The notes: generated by a model from the sequence alone, not told the origin. A stretch of 64,000 nucleotides of DNA from Asanoa sp. WMMD1127 (GCF_029626225.1 NZ_JARUBP010000001.1:2232001-2296000); one strand, 5' to 3'; shown: positions 17,564 through 26,750, counted from the first letter of the stretch. Numbers and translations are program-made.

Positions 17564-17631
17564 CCCCGGAGACGAAGGCGGGGCCGGCTCGCAACGGAAC
17601 CGGCCCCACAGAGAAAGTCGCGGAAAGCGCG

Positions 17632-17716
17632 CGGAGGATACGAGATTCGAACTCGTGAGGGTGTGAACCCAACACGCTTTCCAAGCGTGCGCCCTAGGCC
17701 TCTAGGCGAATCCTCC
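17632..17716 (-). tRNA. tRNA-Ser (anticodon GGA)
   Basis: 85 nt on the reverse strand. The acceptor GGAGGAT pairs with ATCCTCC and the discriminator is G. The anticodon stem CACGC/GCGTG has the loop TTGGAAA, giving anticodon GGA (reads UCC/UCU). The long variable arm and T arm ACGAG-TTCGAAT-CTCGT are present. CCA is not encoded. It is the second serine tRNA in the window, 3.4 kb from tRNA-Ser(CGA). Confidence 0.95.
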
Positions 17717-17798
17717 GTCGCACAGGATACAGGTCCGCCCGAGGGGATCCAGGCCACCCCAAACCCGGCGACCGGTCGGTACGGGTAGGCTAGGGACA

Positions 17799-17882
17799 CC
17801 CCTCGTGCGGCGTACAACCTGTGAACCTCCCCAGGGCCGGAAGGCAGCAAGGATAAGCGGGCTCTGACGGGTGCACGAGGGG
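17799..17882 (+). ncRNA. ffs: Signal recognition particle RNA (4.5S type)
   Basis: It contains the invariant SRP domain IV core (CAGGGCCGGAAGGCAGCAA at about 17832-17850), closed at the base by CCCCTCGTGC (17799-17808) pairing with GCACGAGGGG (17873-17882). With Ffh this RNA targets membrane proteins co-translationally. The position between tRNA-Ser and dnaX is conserved in many Gram-positive bacteria. The exact 5' and 3' ends are approximate; the GGCCTTT just after may help termination. Confidence 0.93.
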
Positions 17883-17910
17883 CCTTTCGCTGTCTAGGCC
17901 CGCTGAGCCG

Positions 17911-18894
17911 TCAGGCCCACTCGGTCTGCGCGGCGTACCAGCCGAGTTGCATGCGGGTACGCACGCCGGCCAGCTCCATCATCCGTTGCACCCGGCGCTG
18001 GACCGTGCGCATCGACATGCCGAGCTGCGAGGCGATGGCGCGGTCGGTCAGGCCGGCGAGCAGCAGCGCCAGCACCTGGCGGTCGAGCGGGAACAGCGCG
18101 CCGTCGGTGGACTGCTCCTCCAGCGCGCCGTCCGGGCCCAGGGTGAGCGGCAGCGCGCGATGCCAGACCGCGTCGAAGAGGGCCTGCAGCGCGTCGAGGA
18201 GGCCGCTGCGGTGCACCACGATCGCGGTCGGCTGGTTGCTCTCGTCGGCCATCGGGAGCACGCCGATCGCCCGGTCAGCGATCACCAGCTTGATGGGTAC
18301 GTGCTCCGCGACGCGTACCTCCTCGCCCGCGGCCAGGGCCGCCGCAGCGTCGGCGGCGCCGCCCTCTTGCTCGAGCACGGTCCGTTCGATGACGACGCGG
18401 TAGCGCACTCCCCGGCCGAGGCCCTCGATCTCGGCCGCGTTGTCGGCGCGGCTGACCGCCAGCGTGGTCGCGGTGACCAGGGCCTGCACCTCGTCGGTGG
18501 CCGTGGCTTGGAGCTGCGCGAAGCGGCGGGTGATCACGTCGACCCCGGTGACCACCTCGACCAGGTCGCCGGCGGCGCGGTCAGCCGCCGTCGCCCGGTA
18601 GCGGGCCGCCAGGTTCGCCAGCTCCAGCTCGGCGCGGCGCAGCTGGTCGCGGCGCTGGGTGACCAGCGGGCCGAGGGCGAAGGTCGGCGAGCTGGCGATG
18701 TAGCGGCCGCCGGAGCGGGCGGCCAGACCCAGGCCGTGCAGGCTGGTCAGGGCGGCGCCGGTCGCGGGCACGGTGGCGTCGAGCGCCGCGGCGAGCTCCT
18801 CCGTGGTGGCGGCGGGCCGGGCGACCAGCTCGCGGTAGGTCGCCTCTTCGATGGGCCGCAAGCCGAGCGCGGCGAGCGGCGAGGTGTCGGTCAC
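17911..18894 (-). CDS. TrmB/LuxR-type helix-turn-helix regulator
   Basis: 327 residues. The N-terminal 75 residues are a winged helix of TrmB type (EEATYRELVARPAATTEELAAALDATV). The middle is a sensor-like domain with several Arg/Glu-rich strands. The C-terminal 60 residues are a LuxR/GerE HTH (LALLLAGLTDRAIASQLGMSMRTVQRR). This TrmB-plus-LuxR architecture is common in actinobacteria, often linked to secondary or sugar metabolism, but no target is visible. GTG 18894 is the start. It faces away from dnaX across a 418-bp gap. Confidence 0.82.
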   Translation of the reverse strand: MTDTSPLAALGLRPIEEATYRELVARPAATTEELAAALDATVPATGAALTSLHGLGLAARSGGRYIASSPTFALGPLVTQRRDQLRRAELELANLAARYRATAADRAAGDLVEVVTGVDVITRRFAQLQATATDEVQALVTATTLAVSRADNAAEIEGLGRGVRYRVVIERTVLEQEGGAADAAAALAAGEEVRVAEHVPIKLVIADRAIGVLPMADESNQPTAIVVHRSGLLDALQALFDAVWHRALPLTLGPDGALEEQSTDGALFPLDRQVLALLLAGLTDRAIASQLGMSMRTVQRRVQRMMELAGVRTRMQLGWYAAQTEWA

Positions 18895-19125
18895 TTACTT
18901 CCCCCAGGTCAAGCGCTGGCGAGTATGCGCCATGACCTAAATACGACGCAAGAGGAGCGTCCCGTCCCTGTCGTGGGTGTGCCAGGGTGAGCGCAGTCGG
19001 CGCAGGCCCCTCACCCCCCAACTGCGCCGGCTACCTCTTGTGATGTCCGGGCGTTGTCACTGTGTTGGCGACGCCCGGATCACCGTCACGGGGCGGGCGT
19101 CCTGTCGGTGCGGCGTGAGAGGCTT
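18895..19125. other. Upstream part of the regulator-dnaX intergenic gap
   Basis: No convincing gene. It begins with a locally A/T-richer stretch (around 18930-18960, ATGACCTAAATACGAC) that probably holds the regulator promoter. The remainder is GC-rich and featureless until the palindromic element at 19126. Short frames here have no ribosome site. Confidence 0.4.
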
Positions 19126-19289
19126 AGGGCCTGTTCTGCCGATCAACGCGGCCTGCGACGGGCCCAGCTGCCGCCTGGCGGCGTCCCGGAATCACCCGGA
19201 TACAACACCGGTATCCGGGCAATTCCGGGCCACCACCAGACGACACCTGGACTCCGTCTCGGCTCGCGTTGATTGGCAGAACAGGCCCT
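19126..19289. repeat. 164-bp imperfect palindromic element directly upstream of dnaX
   Basis: The left end AGGGCCTGTTCTGCC (19126-19140) is repeated inverted and exactly as GGCAGAACAGGCCCT (19275-19289). The next block, ATCAACGCG, also returns inverted. Toward the centre, CCCGGAAT/ATTCCGGG and CCCGGATAC/GTATCCGGG pair around a short AACACCG loop near 19204-19210. The two halves align over their whole length with scattered mismatches, so the transcript would form one long hairpin. No open frame of note. It is most simply a REP/MITE-like non-autonomous element. It ends 24 bp before the dnaX start, so it could also affect dnaX expression. Confidence 0.8.
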
Positions 19290-19312
19290 GAACGCCGTTG
19301 GGGAGGGGACTC

Positions 19313-22300
19313 GTGGCGCTCGCGCTCTACCGCAAATACCGGCCGCGGACATTCGTCGAGATGGTCGGCCAGGAGCATGTCACCGAGCCGTTGTCGCAGG
19401 CCTTGCGCAGCGGCCGGCTCCACCATGCCTACCTGTTCTCCGGGCCGCGCGGCTGCGGCAAGACCTCCAGTGCCCGCATCCTCGCCCGCTCCCTCAACTG
19501 CGAGCGTGGGCCCACTCCCGAGCCCTGTGGGGTCTGTGAGTCCTGCCGGTCCCTGGCGCCCGACGGTCCCGGCTCGATCGACGTGATCGAGATCGACGCG
19601 GCCAGCCACGGCGGCGTCGATGACGCCCGTGAGCTGCGCGAACGCGCCTTCTTCGCCCCCGCGTCCAGCCGCTTCAAGATCTACGTGATCGACGAGGCGC
19701 ACATGGTGTCGCCCCAGGGCTTCAACGCCCTGCTCAAGTTGGTCGAAGAGCCGCCGGACTACGTCAAGTTCATCTTCGCGACCACCGAGCCCGACAAGGT
19801 GCTCGGCACGATCAGGTCGCGGACCCACCATTACCCCTTCCGGCTGTATCCGCCGAGCGTCCTGCGGCCCTACATCGAGCAGCTCGCGTCGAGCGAAAAC
19901 GTCAAGGTCGAGCCGGCGGTGTTCCCGCTGGTGGTCCGGGCCGGTGGCGGCAGCTTCCGCGACACCCTCTCCGTGCTCGACCAGCTGTTCGCCGGCGCCG
20001 GGCCGGAGGGCGTGAGCTACGCGCGGGCGGTGGCGCTGCTGGGTGTCACCGACGCCGCGCTGATCGACGAGATGTGCGACGCGCTGGCCGCCGGCGACGG
20101 CTCCGCCGCCTACGCGACGATCGACCGGGTCGCCGAGGCCGGCCACGACCCGCGCCGCTTCGCGTCCGACCTGCTCGAGCGGCTGCGCGACCTGATCGTC
20201 ATGCAGCAGGTCCCGGAGGCCGCGGCCAAGGGCCTGATCGACGGCCCGGCCGACCAGCTCGAGCGGATGAACGCCCAGGCCGCGCGGCTCGGTCCGGCCA
20301 CCCTGTCCCGCTGCGCCGACATCGTGCACAACGGCCTGATCGAGATGCGCGGCACCACCGCGCCGCGCCTGCTGCTCGAGCTGATCGCGGCCCGCATGCT
20401 GCTGCCGTCCGCCGACAAGGCGGAGAGCGGGCTGCTGCAGCGGCTCGAGCGCATGGAGCGCCGGCTGTCGATCGCGGGTGAGCAGAGCTACGCCGAGGAC
20501 GAGCCCGAGGATTCCGGCCCGGCCGTGCTGGCCGAGCCCAGCACCCCGCGGCCGGCCGGCCCGGCGCCGGCCGGCGGCGGCGCGGCCGCGGCTCGCGCGG
20601 CCGCCGCCGCGGCGGCCAGCCGCGGCGCCCGGGCGGAGCGCGTCACCCGGGTCGGCCCTGCCGCTGAGGCCACCCCGGCGGATGAGCTTGCGGCTCCCGC
20701 CGGTGGCGCGGTCGCCGAGGTCGATCCCGCTGAGCCGCCCGGCGCGGCGCAGGCGGGCGGCGACGCCCGGCGCACCCGAGTCGTGTCCGCTGAGCCGCCC
20801 GGCGCGGCGCAGGCGGGCGGCGACCCCCGGCGCACCCGAGTCGTGCCCGCCGAAGACGACGAGCCGGTGCCGGTGGAAGCCGATCAGCCGCCGCGGCGCG
20901 TGCCGCCGCAGGGTGTGATGGCCGATCCGGCCACGCCGGACCCGGTCATCCCGGATGCCGGCGGCCCGGGCGCGCTCGACGCGGCCGCCGTCCGCCGGGT
21001 GTGGGACGAGATCGTCACCATGGTCCGCGTCACCAACAAGCGGATCGCCGCGCTGGCCAGCGAGGCCACGGTCCGCGACATCGACGGCGACACGCTGGTG
21101 CTGACCTTCCGCCACCAGTTCCACGCCCGCACGCTGGCGGAAAACGCCGAGCCGGTGTCAGACGCGGCCTACGAGGTGCTCGGCAGCCGGTGGCAGATCC
21201 GCTGCGAGCTGGCCGGCGACGAGCGGGCGGGCGGCGGCCCCGCGCCGGCCCGGCCGAGCCCCGCGGCCCGCGACCAGGGCGCCGGCGCGCCGGCGGCCGG
21301 TGGCCGCACCCCGACCAACGTGGCCCGCGACCAGGGCGACAGCGCGCCGGCAGCCGGTGGCCGCACCCCGGGCCAGGACCGCCGAGGCGGGCGCGAACGC
21401 TCGTCCAACGCCCACGGCGACAGCGGCGCATCCGGCGACCGCTCCTCCGACGACGACCACCCGGCCGGCCAACCGGATCACCCGGCGCCGGGCGATGGCG
21501 CGTCCACCGAGCCTCCGCGTGACTCGGGCATGGCAATCAAGGCGGAGCAGAGCGCCCGCGAAGACGGCGGCACGCCGATCGGCGCCACCGCCCGCGACGG
21601 TCGCGCTTCTGGCGATGCGTCCGCACGCGATCGCGGCCTAGGCAGCGCCGAGGCCGTGACTGACGGTCGCGCTGCCGGTGGCGGGTCCGCGCCGGCCAGC
21701 GCCGCTGGGTCCAGGCGCGACGACGGTGGTCGTCGGGCGGAGCCGCGTGGGGGTTCGGACCGGCGCGATGTCGCGCGGTCGGCCGCGGTCGCTGCGCCTG
21801 AGGTGGAAGAGGACTGGCCCGAGACGGCGCAGCCGGGTGGGCCGGCGGCCGGCCCGGCGGACGACTCCGACTGGCCTGAGATCGCGGCGATCCCCGCTTC
21901 CGGCGCCGACCGCGCCGGTGACGGCGACCGGGTCGCGTTCGCGGCCAGCGCGGTGGCCAGCGGCGTTGCCGTCGCCGCGCCCGCACCACCGATCAGCGCC
22001 ACCGCGCCCGACCGGCCGGCCCCCGTCGACAACCGCGCGGCCACCCCGACCGCGGTGCCGACCCAGCCGGCCCCTACGGCCGCCCCCGCTCGACCGACGC
22101 CGAATCCGACACCAGCCCCGACCAGCGGTGGCGCGGCCGCCGCGGCCCGGGCGGCGGCCCGGGCCGCCGCCAACCGCGCCAGGGCCGCCACCCCGGCCGC
22201 TGCCCCCACCGCGACCCAACCCGCGGCCGACGCCGACTGGGCGGGGGAGCCGCCCTTCGACCCGGACTACGACAACCCGGGCAAGGTCCGCTTCGAGGGA

Positions 22301-22435
22301 TTCGACCCGGGCGACGAGCCGACCGACGAGGTGATCGACGAGAAGACCGCGCGGCAGAGCAGTGAACAGCAGGCGTTCGCCCTGTTGCAGGAGGCTCTCG
22401 GCGCCGAGCGGATCGGTGAGATCGATCTCAAGTAG
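19313..22435 (+). CDS. dnaX: DNA polymerase III subunits gamma and tau
   Basis: 1040 residues from GTG 19313, with GGGGAGGGGAC upstream. It is the clamp-loader ATPase: Walker A GPRGCGKTSSARILARSLNC near residue 45, four zinc cysteines in CERGPTPEPCGVCESC, Walker B IDEAHMVSPQGFNALLKLVEEPP near 125, and sensor 1 FATTEPDKV. Clamp-loader domain III follows to about residue 380. The rest is unusual: long Ala/Pro/Arg/Asp-rich low-complexity stretches interrupted by a folded block near 550-635 (VRRVWDEIVTMVRVTNKRIAAL). It also contains 60-bp and 57-bp duplications. The protein is longer than usual for the family. It is followed by ybaB and recR. Confidence 0.92.
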   Translation: MALALYRKYRPRTFVEMVGQEHVTEPLSQALRSGRLHHAYLFSGPRGCGKTSSARILARSLNCERGPTPEPCGVCESCRSLAPDGPGSIDVIEIDAASHGGVDDARELRERAFFAPASSRFKIYVIDEAHMVSPQGFNALLKLVEEPPDYVKFIFATTEPDKVLGTIRSRTHHYPFRLYPPSVLRPYIEQLASSENVKVEPAVFPLVVRAGGGSFRDTLSVLDQLFAGAGPEGVSYARAVALLGVTDAALIDEMCDALAAGDGSAAYATIDRVAEAGHDPRRFASDLLERLRDLIVMQQVPEAAAKGLIDGPADQLERMNAQAARLGPATLSRCADIVHNGLIEMRGTTAPRLLLELIAARMLLPSADKAESGLLQRLERMERRLSIAGEQSYAEDEPEDSGPAVLAEPSTPRPAGPAPAGGGAAAARAAAAAAASRGARAERVTRVGPAAEATPADELAAPAGGAVAEVDPAEPPGAAQAGGDARRTRVVSAEPPGAAQAGGDPRRTRVVPAEDDEPVPVEADQPPRRVPPQGVMADPATPDPVIPDAGGPGALDAAAVRRVWDEIVTMVRVTNKRIAALASEATVRDIDGDTLVLTFRHQFHARTLAENAEPVSDAAYEVLGSRWQIRCELAGDERAGGGPAPARPSPAARDQGAGAPAAGGRTPTNVARDQGDSAPAAGGRTPGQDRRGGRERSSNAHGDSGASGDRSSDDDHPAGQPDHPAPGDGASTEPPRDSGMAIKAEQSAREDGGTPIGATARDGRASGDASARDRGLGSAEAVTDGRAAGGGSAPASAAGSRRDDGGRRAEPRGGSDRRDVARSAAVAAPEVEEDWPETAQPGGPAAGPADDSDWPEIAAIPASGADRAGDGDRVAFAASAVASGVAVAAPAPPISATAPDRPAPVDNRAATPTAVPTQPAPTAAPARPTPNPTPAPTSGGAAAAARAAARAAANRARAATPAAAPTATQPAADADWAGEPPFDPDYDNPGKVRFEGFDPGDEPTDEVIDEKTARQSSEQQAFALLQEALGAERIGEIDLK
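20727..20846 (+). repeat. Tandem duplication of a 60-bp unit inside dnaX
   Basis: Two adjacent 60-bp copies (20727-20786 and 20787-20846) are nearly identical, encoding AEPPGAAQAGGDxRRTRVV twice. A second pair with 57-bp spacing encodes ARDQGxxAPAAGGRTP near 21265-21375. Both lie in the unstructured linker, keep the frame and look recent, given near-identity at the DNA level. Confidence 0.75.
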
Positions 22436-22509
22436 GCCTGGCCAGCGGTGGGCCGGATCACCCCACTACTCTCTTAAGTGACCGACGGATTCGGACGAAG
22501 GAGTCTCCC

Positions 22510-22842
22510 GTGCGCCCCGGTGGACAGCCCAACCTGCAGCAGCTGATGAAGCAGGCGCAGAAGATGCAGCAGCAGATCGCCGACGCGCAGGCCGAGCTCG
22601 CCGAGGCCGAGGTGACCGGCACGGCCGGCGGCGGTCTGGTCACGGTCACGCTCAGCGGCACCGGTGAGGTCCAGGCGGTCAAGATCGACCCCAAGGCGGT
22701 CGACGCGGACGACGTCGAGACCCTCGAAGACCTGGTGCTGGCCGCGCTGCGCAACGGCACCGAGGCGGTCCGTGCCCTCACCGAGGAGAAGATGGGCCCG
22801 GTCAGCGGCGGGATGGGCGGCCTCGGCCTGCCCGGCTTCTAA
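22510..22842 (+). CDS. YbaB/EbfC nucleoid-associated protein
   Basis: 110 residues from GTG 22510 behind GAAGGAGTC. N-terminal Gln-rich helix (LQQLMKQAQKMQQQIADAQAELAEAEV), then the beta strands TAGGGLVTVTLSGTGEVQAVKIDPKAV and a C-terminal helix ending in a Gly/Met tail. It is the standard YbaB dimer fold that binds DNA. The location between dnaX and recR is the conserved one across bacteria. Confidence 0.92.
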   Translation: MRPGGQPNLQQLMKQAQKMQQQIADAQAELAEAEVTGTAGGGLVTVTLSGTGEVQAVKIDPKAVDADDVETLEDLVLAALRNGTEAVRALTEEKMGPVSGGMGGLGLPGF

Positions 22843-22854
22843 AAGGAAACCGCC

Positions 22855-23448
22855 GTGTACGAAGGCGCGATCCAGGACCTGATCGACGAGCTGGGCCGCC
22901 TGCCCGGCGTCGGGCCGAAGAGCGCCCAGCGGATCGCGTTCCACATCCTCTCGGCCGACCCGGCCGACGTCACCCGGCTGGCCACGGTGCTCAACCGGGT
23001 CAAGGACCAGGTCCGCTTCTGCACCACCTGCTTCAACGTCGCCGAGTCCGAGCAGTGCCGGATCTGCCGTGACCCGCGGCGCACGAACGAGGTGCTCTGC
23101 GTTGTCGAAGAGCCCAAGGACGTCGTGGCGATCGAGCGCACCGGCGAGTTCCGCGGCCGCTACCACGTGCTCGGCGGCGCGATCAACCCGCTCGAGGGCA
23201 TCGGCCCCGACAACCTGCGGGTCCGCGAGCTGATGAGCCGCCTCGGCTCGGGCGAGGTCAAGGAGCTCATCCTGGCCACCGACCCGAATACCGAGGGTGA
23301 GGCCACAGCGACCTACATCGCCCTCCTGGTCAAGCCCATGGGCATCGACGTGACCCGGCTGGCCAGCGGACTGCCGGTGGGTGGCGACCTGGAGTACGCC
23401 GACGAGATCACCTTGGGCCGGGCCTTCGAGGGCCGACGTGCGGTCTGA
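22855..23448 (+). CDS. recR: Recombination protein RecR
   Basis: 197 residues from GTG 22855, with AAAAGGAAAC upstream and 12 bp after ybaB. An N-terminal HhH motif is present ([21 protein letters not shown], residues 11-31). A C4 zinc finger ([16 protein letters not shown]) and a Toprim domain follow ([28 protein letters not shown] and [14 protein letters not shown]). It acts with RecF/RecO to load RecA on gapped DNA. Length is normal. It is the last gene of the dnaX unit. Confidence 0.96.
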   Translation: MYEGAIQDLIDELGRLPGVGPKSAQRIAFHILSADPADVTRLATVLNRVKDQVRFCTTCFNVAESEQCRICRDPRRTNEVLCVVEEPKDVVAIERTGEFRGRYHVLGGAINPLEGIGPDNLRVRELMSRLGSGEVKELILATDPNTEGEATATYIALLVKPMGIDVTRLASGLPVGGDLEYADEITLGRAFEGRRAV

Positions 23449-23928
23449 GTCACTAAGCCGCCGCCACACGCCACAAATCACTGCGAAATAGACACTCTGA
23501 AAGCCACTCATAGGGCATATCGGGGCAAGCTGTCCGCTTCGAGACCGGGGGCCGGTGTGACACCGGCCGAACCGTGTGCCAGGCTGACCGTCACACCGAA
23601 GACGTTCTCACGTCCGGGCACAGCGTCATCCCCCGATTACCCGAGGTTCCGAGTTGGCAGGTCACATTGTCATTACGGGCAGGCCTGAAGTTGGTTACGC
23701 CCACCGCCCGCCCTTGACGCTGAGCGACGACGCGAGAAAAAGTTCGGTACGCAGCGGCACCACGTCGCTGACGTTCGCGCGCCCGTTCGGCTCACCCCAG
23801 TCGGGCGGTCATCACGAACTCTCCACGTACGCGCCAACCGATCGGTTGTCGACGCGGCGGGGGCCGGCCCGTGCTGCGGGCCGCACGGTCACCTGCGCGC
23901 GGCGGCCGGGGAAAGGACCGGGCAACTG
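23449..23928. other. Intergenic region between recR and the peptide importer
   Basis: 480 bp with no convincing gene. The open frame 23654-23929 lacks a ribosome site and has Arg/Ser-rich shadow composition. A small hairpin, GGCCGGTG/CACCGGCC at 23550-23568 with GGTGTGACACC at its core, may be an operator or weak terminator. The stretch around 23461-23520 is comparatively A/T-rich and TTGACG occurs at about 23714. The importer promoter is expected somewhere here, but I cannot place a confident -10. Confidence 0.4.
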
Positions 23929-24933
23929 ATGGTCGTTGGCCCCGACGCGTCCATTTCCGATCAGGTCCCTGTCGGGGAGCCGCCGGCTGAGGCCGAGGGT
24001 TCCCAGAAGGCGATCGAAGGACGCTCCCTAGGCCAGATCGCCTGGCGCCGGCTCAAGCGGGACAAGGCCGCCATGGCCGGCGGCATCGTGATCATTCTGT
24101 TGATCCTGATCGCCATCTTCGCGCCGCTCATCGTCAACGCGTGGGGTTACGACCCCAACTCGTTCCATCAGGAGACGATGGACCCGACGACCCAGGCGCC
24201 CACGTCGACGTTCCCGTTCGGTGCGTTCGACTCCAAGCACCTGATGGGTGTCGAGCCGCCGTTCGGCCGCGACATCTTCAGCCGCGTGCTCTACGGCGCC
24301 CGGATCTCGCTGCTCATCGCCTTCCTCGCCACGCTGCTCTCGGTGGTCATCGGCGCGACGCTCGGCGTCATCGCCGGTTACCTCGGCGGCTGGGTCGACT
24401 GGGTGATCAGCCGGGCGATGGACCTGTTCCTGGCGTTCCCGATCCTGGTGTTCGCGATCGCGCTCGCCGGCGTCATCCCGGACAAGGCGTTCGGGCTCTC
24501 CGGCGACACGCTGCGAATAGTCCTGTTGATCTTCATTATCGGCTTCTTTAACTGGGGCTACATGGCGCGCATCGTGCGTGGCCAGACGCTTTCGTTACGC
24601 GAACGCGAGTTCGTCGACGCGTCGCGCAGCCTCGGTGCGCGCAGCGGCTACATCCTGCGCAAGGAGCTGCTGCCGAACCTGGTGGCGCCGATCCTGATCT
24701 ACGCGACGCTGCTCATCCCGACCAACATCCTGTTCGAGGCCGGCCTGTCCTTCCTGGGCGTCGGCATCCGGCCTCCGACGGCGACCTGGGGCGGGATGCT
24801 CAGCGAGGCGGTGCGCTACTACACGATGCCGCACTTCATGTTCTGGCCGGGCCTGGCGATCTTCATCACCGTGCTGGCCTTCAACCTCTTCGGAGACGGC
24901 CTCCGCGACGCGCTCGACCCAAAGACGCGATGA
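23929..24933 (+). CDS. Oligopeptide/dipeptide ABC transporter permease (DppC/OppC type)
   Basis: 334 residues. A cytosolic N-terminus of about 45 residues (SLGQIAWRRLKRDKAAMAGG) precedes a first helix, then a BPD_transp_1 core of five helices. The EAA loop EFVDASRSLGARSGYILRKELLPN contacts the ATPases. It forms the membrane channel with the DppB-like protein encoded at 26863. It is the first gene of the importer operon, which is unusual because permease-C genes usually follow permease-B. The ribosome site GGAAAGGA lies about 10 nt before ATG 23929. Confidence 0.92.
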   Translation: MVVGPDASISDQVPVGEPPAEAEGSQKAIEGRSLGQIAWRRLKRDKAAMAGGIVIILLILIAIFAPLIVNAWGYDPNSFHQETMDPTTQAPTSTFPFGAFDSKHLMGVEPPFGRDIFSRVLYGARISLLIAFLATLLSVVIGATLGVIAGYLGGWVDWVISRAMDLFLAFPILVFAIALAGVIPDKAFGLSGDTLRIVLLIFIIGFFNWGYMARIVRGQTLSLREREFVDASRSLGARSGYILRKELLPNLVAPILIYATLLIPTNILFEAGLSFLGVGIRPPTATWGGMLSEAVRYYTMPHFMFWPGLAIFITVLAFNLFGDGLRDALDPKTR

Positions 24934-24992
24934 GCTCGCAACGGAAATACCCCCCGAAGCCCCACCACCTCTCAACGAAGGGGAGCTAGTAG

Positions 24993-26750
24993 ATGAAGAG
25001 AAGGATGGTGACTGGCGTCGCCGTTGGCGTCGCAGCCGCCCTCGCGCTCGCCGCCTGTGGCGGCGGGGGCACGGAAACCAACACCGACAGCAGCGGTGGC
25101 GGCACCACCACCGCCGCGTTCGACGCCGCCAACGGCAAGGTGTTCAACCCTTCTGACAAGAAGGGTGGCACGTTGAAGATGGCCATCTCGTCGGACTGGG
25201 ACTCGGTCGACCCCGGCGACACGTACTACGGTCTGTCGTGGAACCTCGCCCGCCTCTACACCCGTTCGCTGACCATGTTCAAGGTCGGCCCGGGCAAGAC
25301 CAGCAGCGAGCTGACCGGTGACCTCGCCGAAGGCCTGGGCGTGCCCAGCGAGGGCGGCAAGGTCTGGACGTACAAGCTGCGTCAGGGTCTGAAGTTCGAG
25401 GACGGCACCCCGATCACGTCGAAGGACGTCGAATACGGTGTGTCGCGTTCGCTGGAGAAGGCCACGCTGGTCAACGGCCCGACCTACTTCAACGACTTCC
25501 TCGACCTCAAGGGCTACAAGGGCCCCTACTCGAGCAAGGGTCAGGACAACCCGGCGATCGACACGCCGGACGACCAGACCATCGTGTTCAAGCTGAACAA
25601 GCCGTTCGGTGGCTTCGACTACTTCGCGCAGATCCCGGCCACCGCGCCGGTCCCGGCCGCGAAGGACACGGGCGCCAAGTACAAGGAGCACGTGGTCTCC
25701 TCGGGCCCCTACAAGTTCGAGAGCTACTCGGCCGGTAAGGGCTTCAAGCTGGTCCGCAACGACCAGTGGGACCAGTCCACCGACCCGAACCGCAAGGCTC
25801 TGCCCGACGCGTACGACGTGACGATCGGCGCCAACGCCGACGACATCGACAACCAGATCATCGACGGTTCCCTCGACGTCGACATCGCCGGCACCGGTGT
25901 GCAGCCCGCGGCTCTGTCCCGCGTGCTCGGCACCCCGGACATCAAGGCCCGCGCCGACAACCCGCTCAGCGCGCGTCTGAACTACGTCTCGATCAACCCG
26001 AACGTCCCGGCGTTCAAGAACATCGAGTGCCGCAAGGCCGTGGAGTACGCGGCGGACCGCACCACCTACCAGACGGCGTACGGCGGCCCCCAGGCCGGCG
26101 GCGAGATCGCGACGGGCCTCCTCCCGCCGCAGCTCCCGGGCTTCCAGAAGCTCGACGTGTGGTCGGCCGGCGCGGACAACAAGGGTGACCTCGACAAGGC
26201 GAAGGCCGCTCTGCAGGCCTGTGGCTCGCCGAACGGTTTCGAGACCAACATCGCCTACCGGGCCGAGCGTCCGAAGGAGAAGGCGACCGCCGAGGCGCTG
26301 CAGCAGTCCCTGGGCCGGGTCGGCATCAAGCTCACGCTCAAGCCGTTCCCGACCGGTGACTACTTCGCGCTGTACGCGGGCAAGCCGAGCTACCGCAACT
26401 CCAACAACCTCGGCCTGATGGTCAACAGCTGGGCCGCGGACTGGAACGACGGCTTCGGCTTCCTGTCGCAGATCGTCGACGGCCGGGTCATCCGGGAGAC
26501 CGGTGGCTCGTCCAACCTGAGCGTCAACATCCCCGAGGTCAACAACATGATTGACCAGGCGATCGCCGAGACCGACACCGCCAAGCGGGACGCGCTCTGG
26601 GGCGCCATCGACAAGCGGGTCATGGAGGAGGCGGTGATCCTGCCGGGCGTCTGGGCCAAGCAGGTCACGGTGCGTTCGAAGAACACCACCAACGTCTTCG
26701 TCAACGACGCGTACGGCCAGTACGACTACCTGTCGATGGGCGTCCAGTAA
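24993..26750 (+). CDS. Peptide ABC transporter substrate-binding lipoprotein (SBP_bac_5)
   Basis: 585 residues. The signal peptide has lipobox LAAC at about residues 21-24 (ALALAACGGGG), so it is lipid-anchored outside the membrane after an acidic/Ser linker. Solute-binding family 5 features are KKGGTLKMAISSDWDSVDPGDTYY, LAEGLGVPSEGGKVWTYKLR, GLKFEDGTPITSKDVEYG and SSGPYKFESY. It delivers peptides or similar solutes to the permeases; specificity is not predictable. Codon usage is strongly biased toward C-ending codons, as expected for an abundant protein. GAAGGGGAGC lies just upstream. Confidence 0.93.
   Translation: MKRRMVTGVAVGVAAALALAACGGGGTETNTDSSGGGTTTAAFDAANGKVFNPSDKKGGTLKMAISSDWDSVDPGDTYYGLSWNLARLYTRSLTMFKVGPGKTSSELTGDLAEGLGVPSEGGKVWTYKLRQGLKFEDGTPITSKDVEYGVSRSLEKATLVNGPTYFNDFLDLKGYKGPYSSKGQDNPAIDTPDDQTIVFKLNKPFGGFDYFAQIPATAPVPAAKDTGAKYKEHVVSSGPYKFESYSAGKGFKLVRNDQWDQSTDPNRKALPDAYDVTIGANADDIDNQIIDGSLDVDIAGTGVQPAALSRVLGTPDIKARADNPLSARLNYVSINPNVPAFKNIECRKAVEYAADRTTYQTAYGGPQAGGEIATGLLPPQLPGFQKLDVWSAGADNKGDLDKAKAALQACGSPNGFETNIAYRAERPKEKATAEALQQSLGRVGIKLTLKPFPTGDYFALYAGKPSYRNSNNLGLMVNSWAADWNDGFGFLSQIVDGRVIRETGGSSNLSVNIPEVNNMIDQAIAETDTAKRDALWGAIDKRVMEEAVILPGVWAKQVTVRSKNTTNVFVNDAYGQYDYLSMGVQ

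Noticed and set aside
19124-21124. 666-codon open frame on the - strand across dnaX and the palindrome
   Set aside because: Antisense to the DnaX ATPase core; repetitive Gly/Arg composition without motifs.
23654-23929. 91-codon frame ending on the importer start codon
   Set aside because: The ATGA-like overlap is attractive, but there is no ribosome site and composition is Arg/Ser/Thr-rich shadow type.
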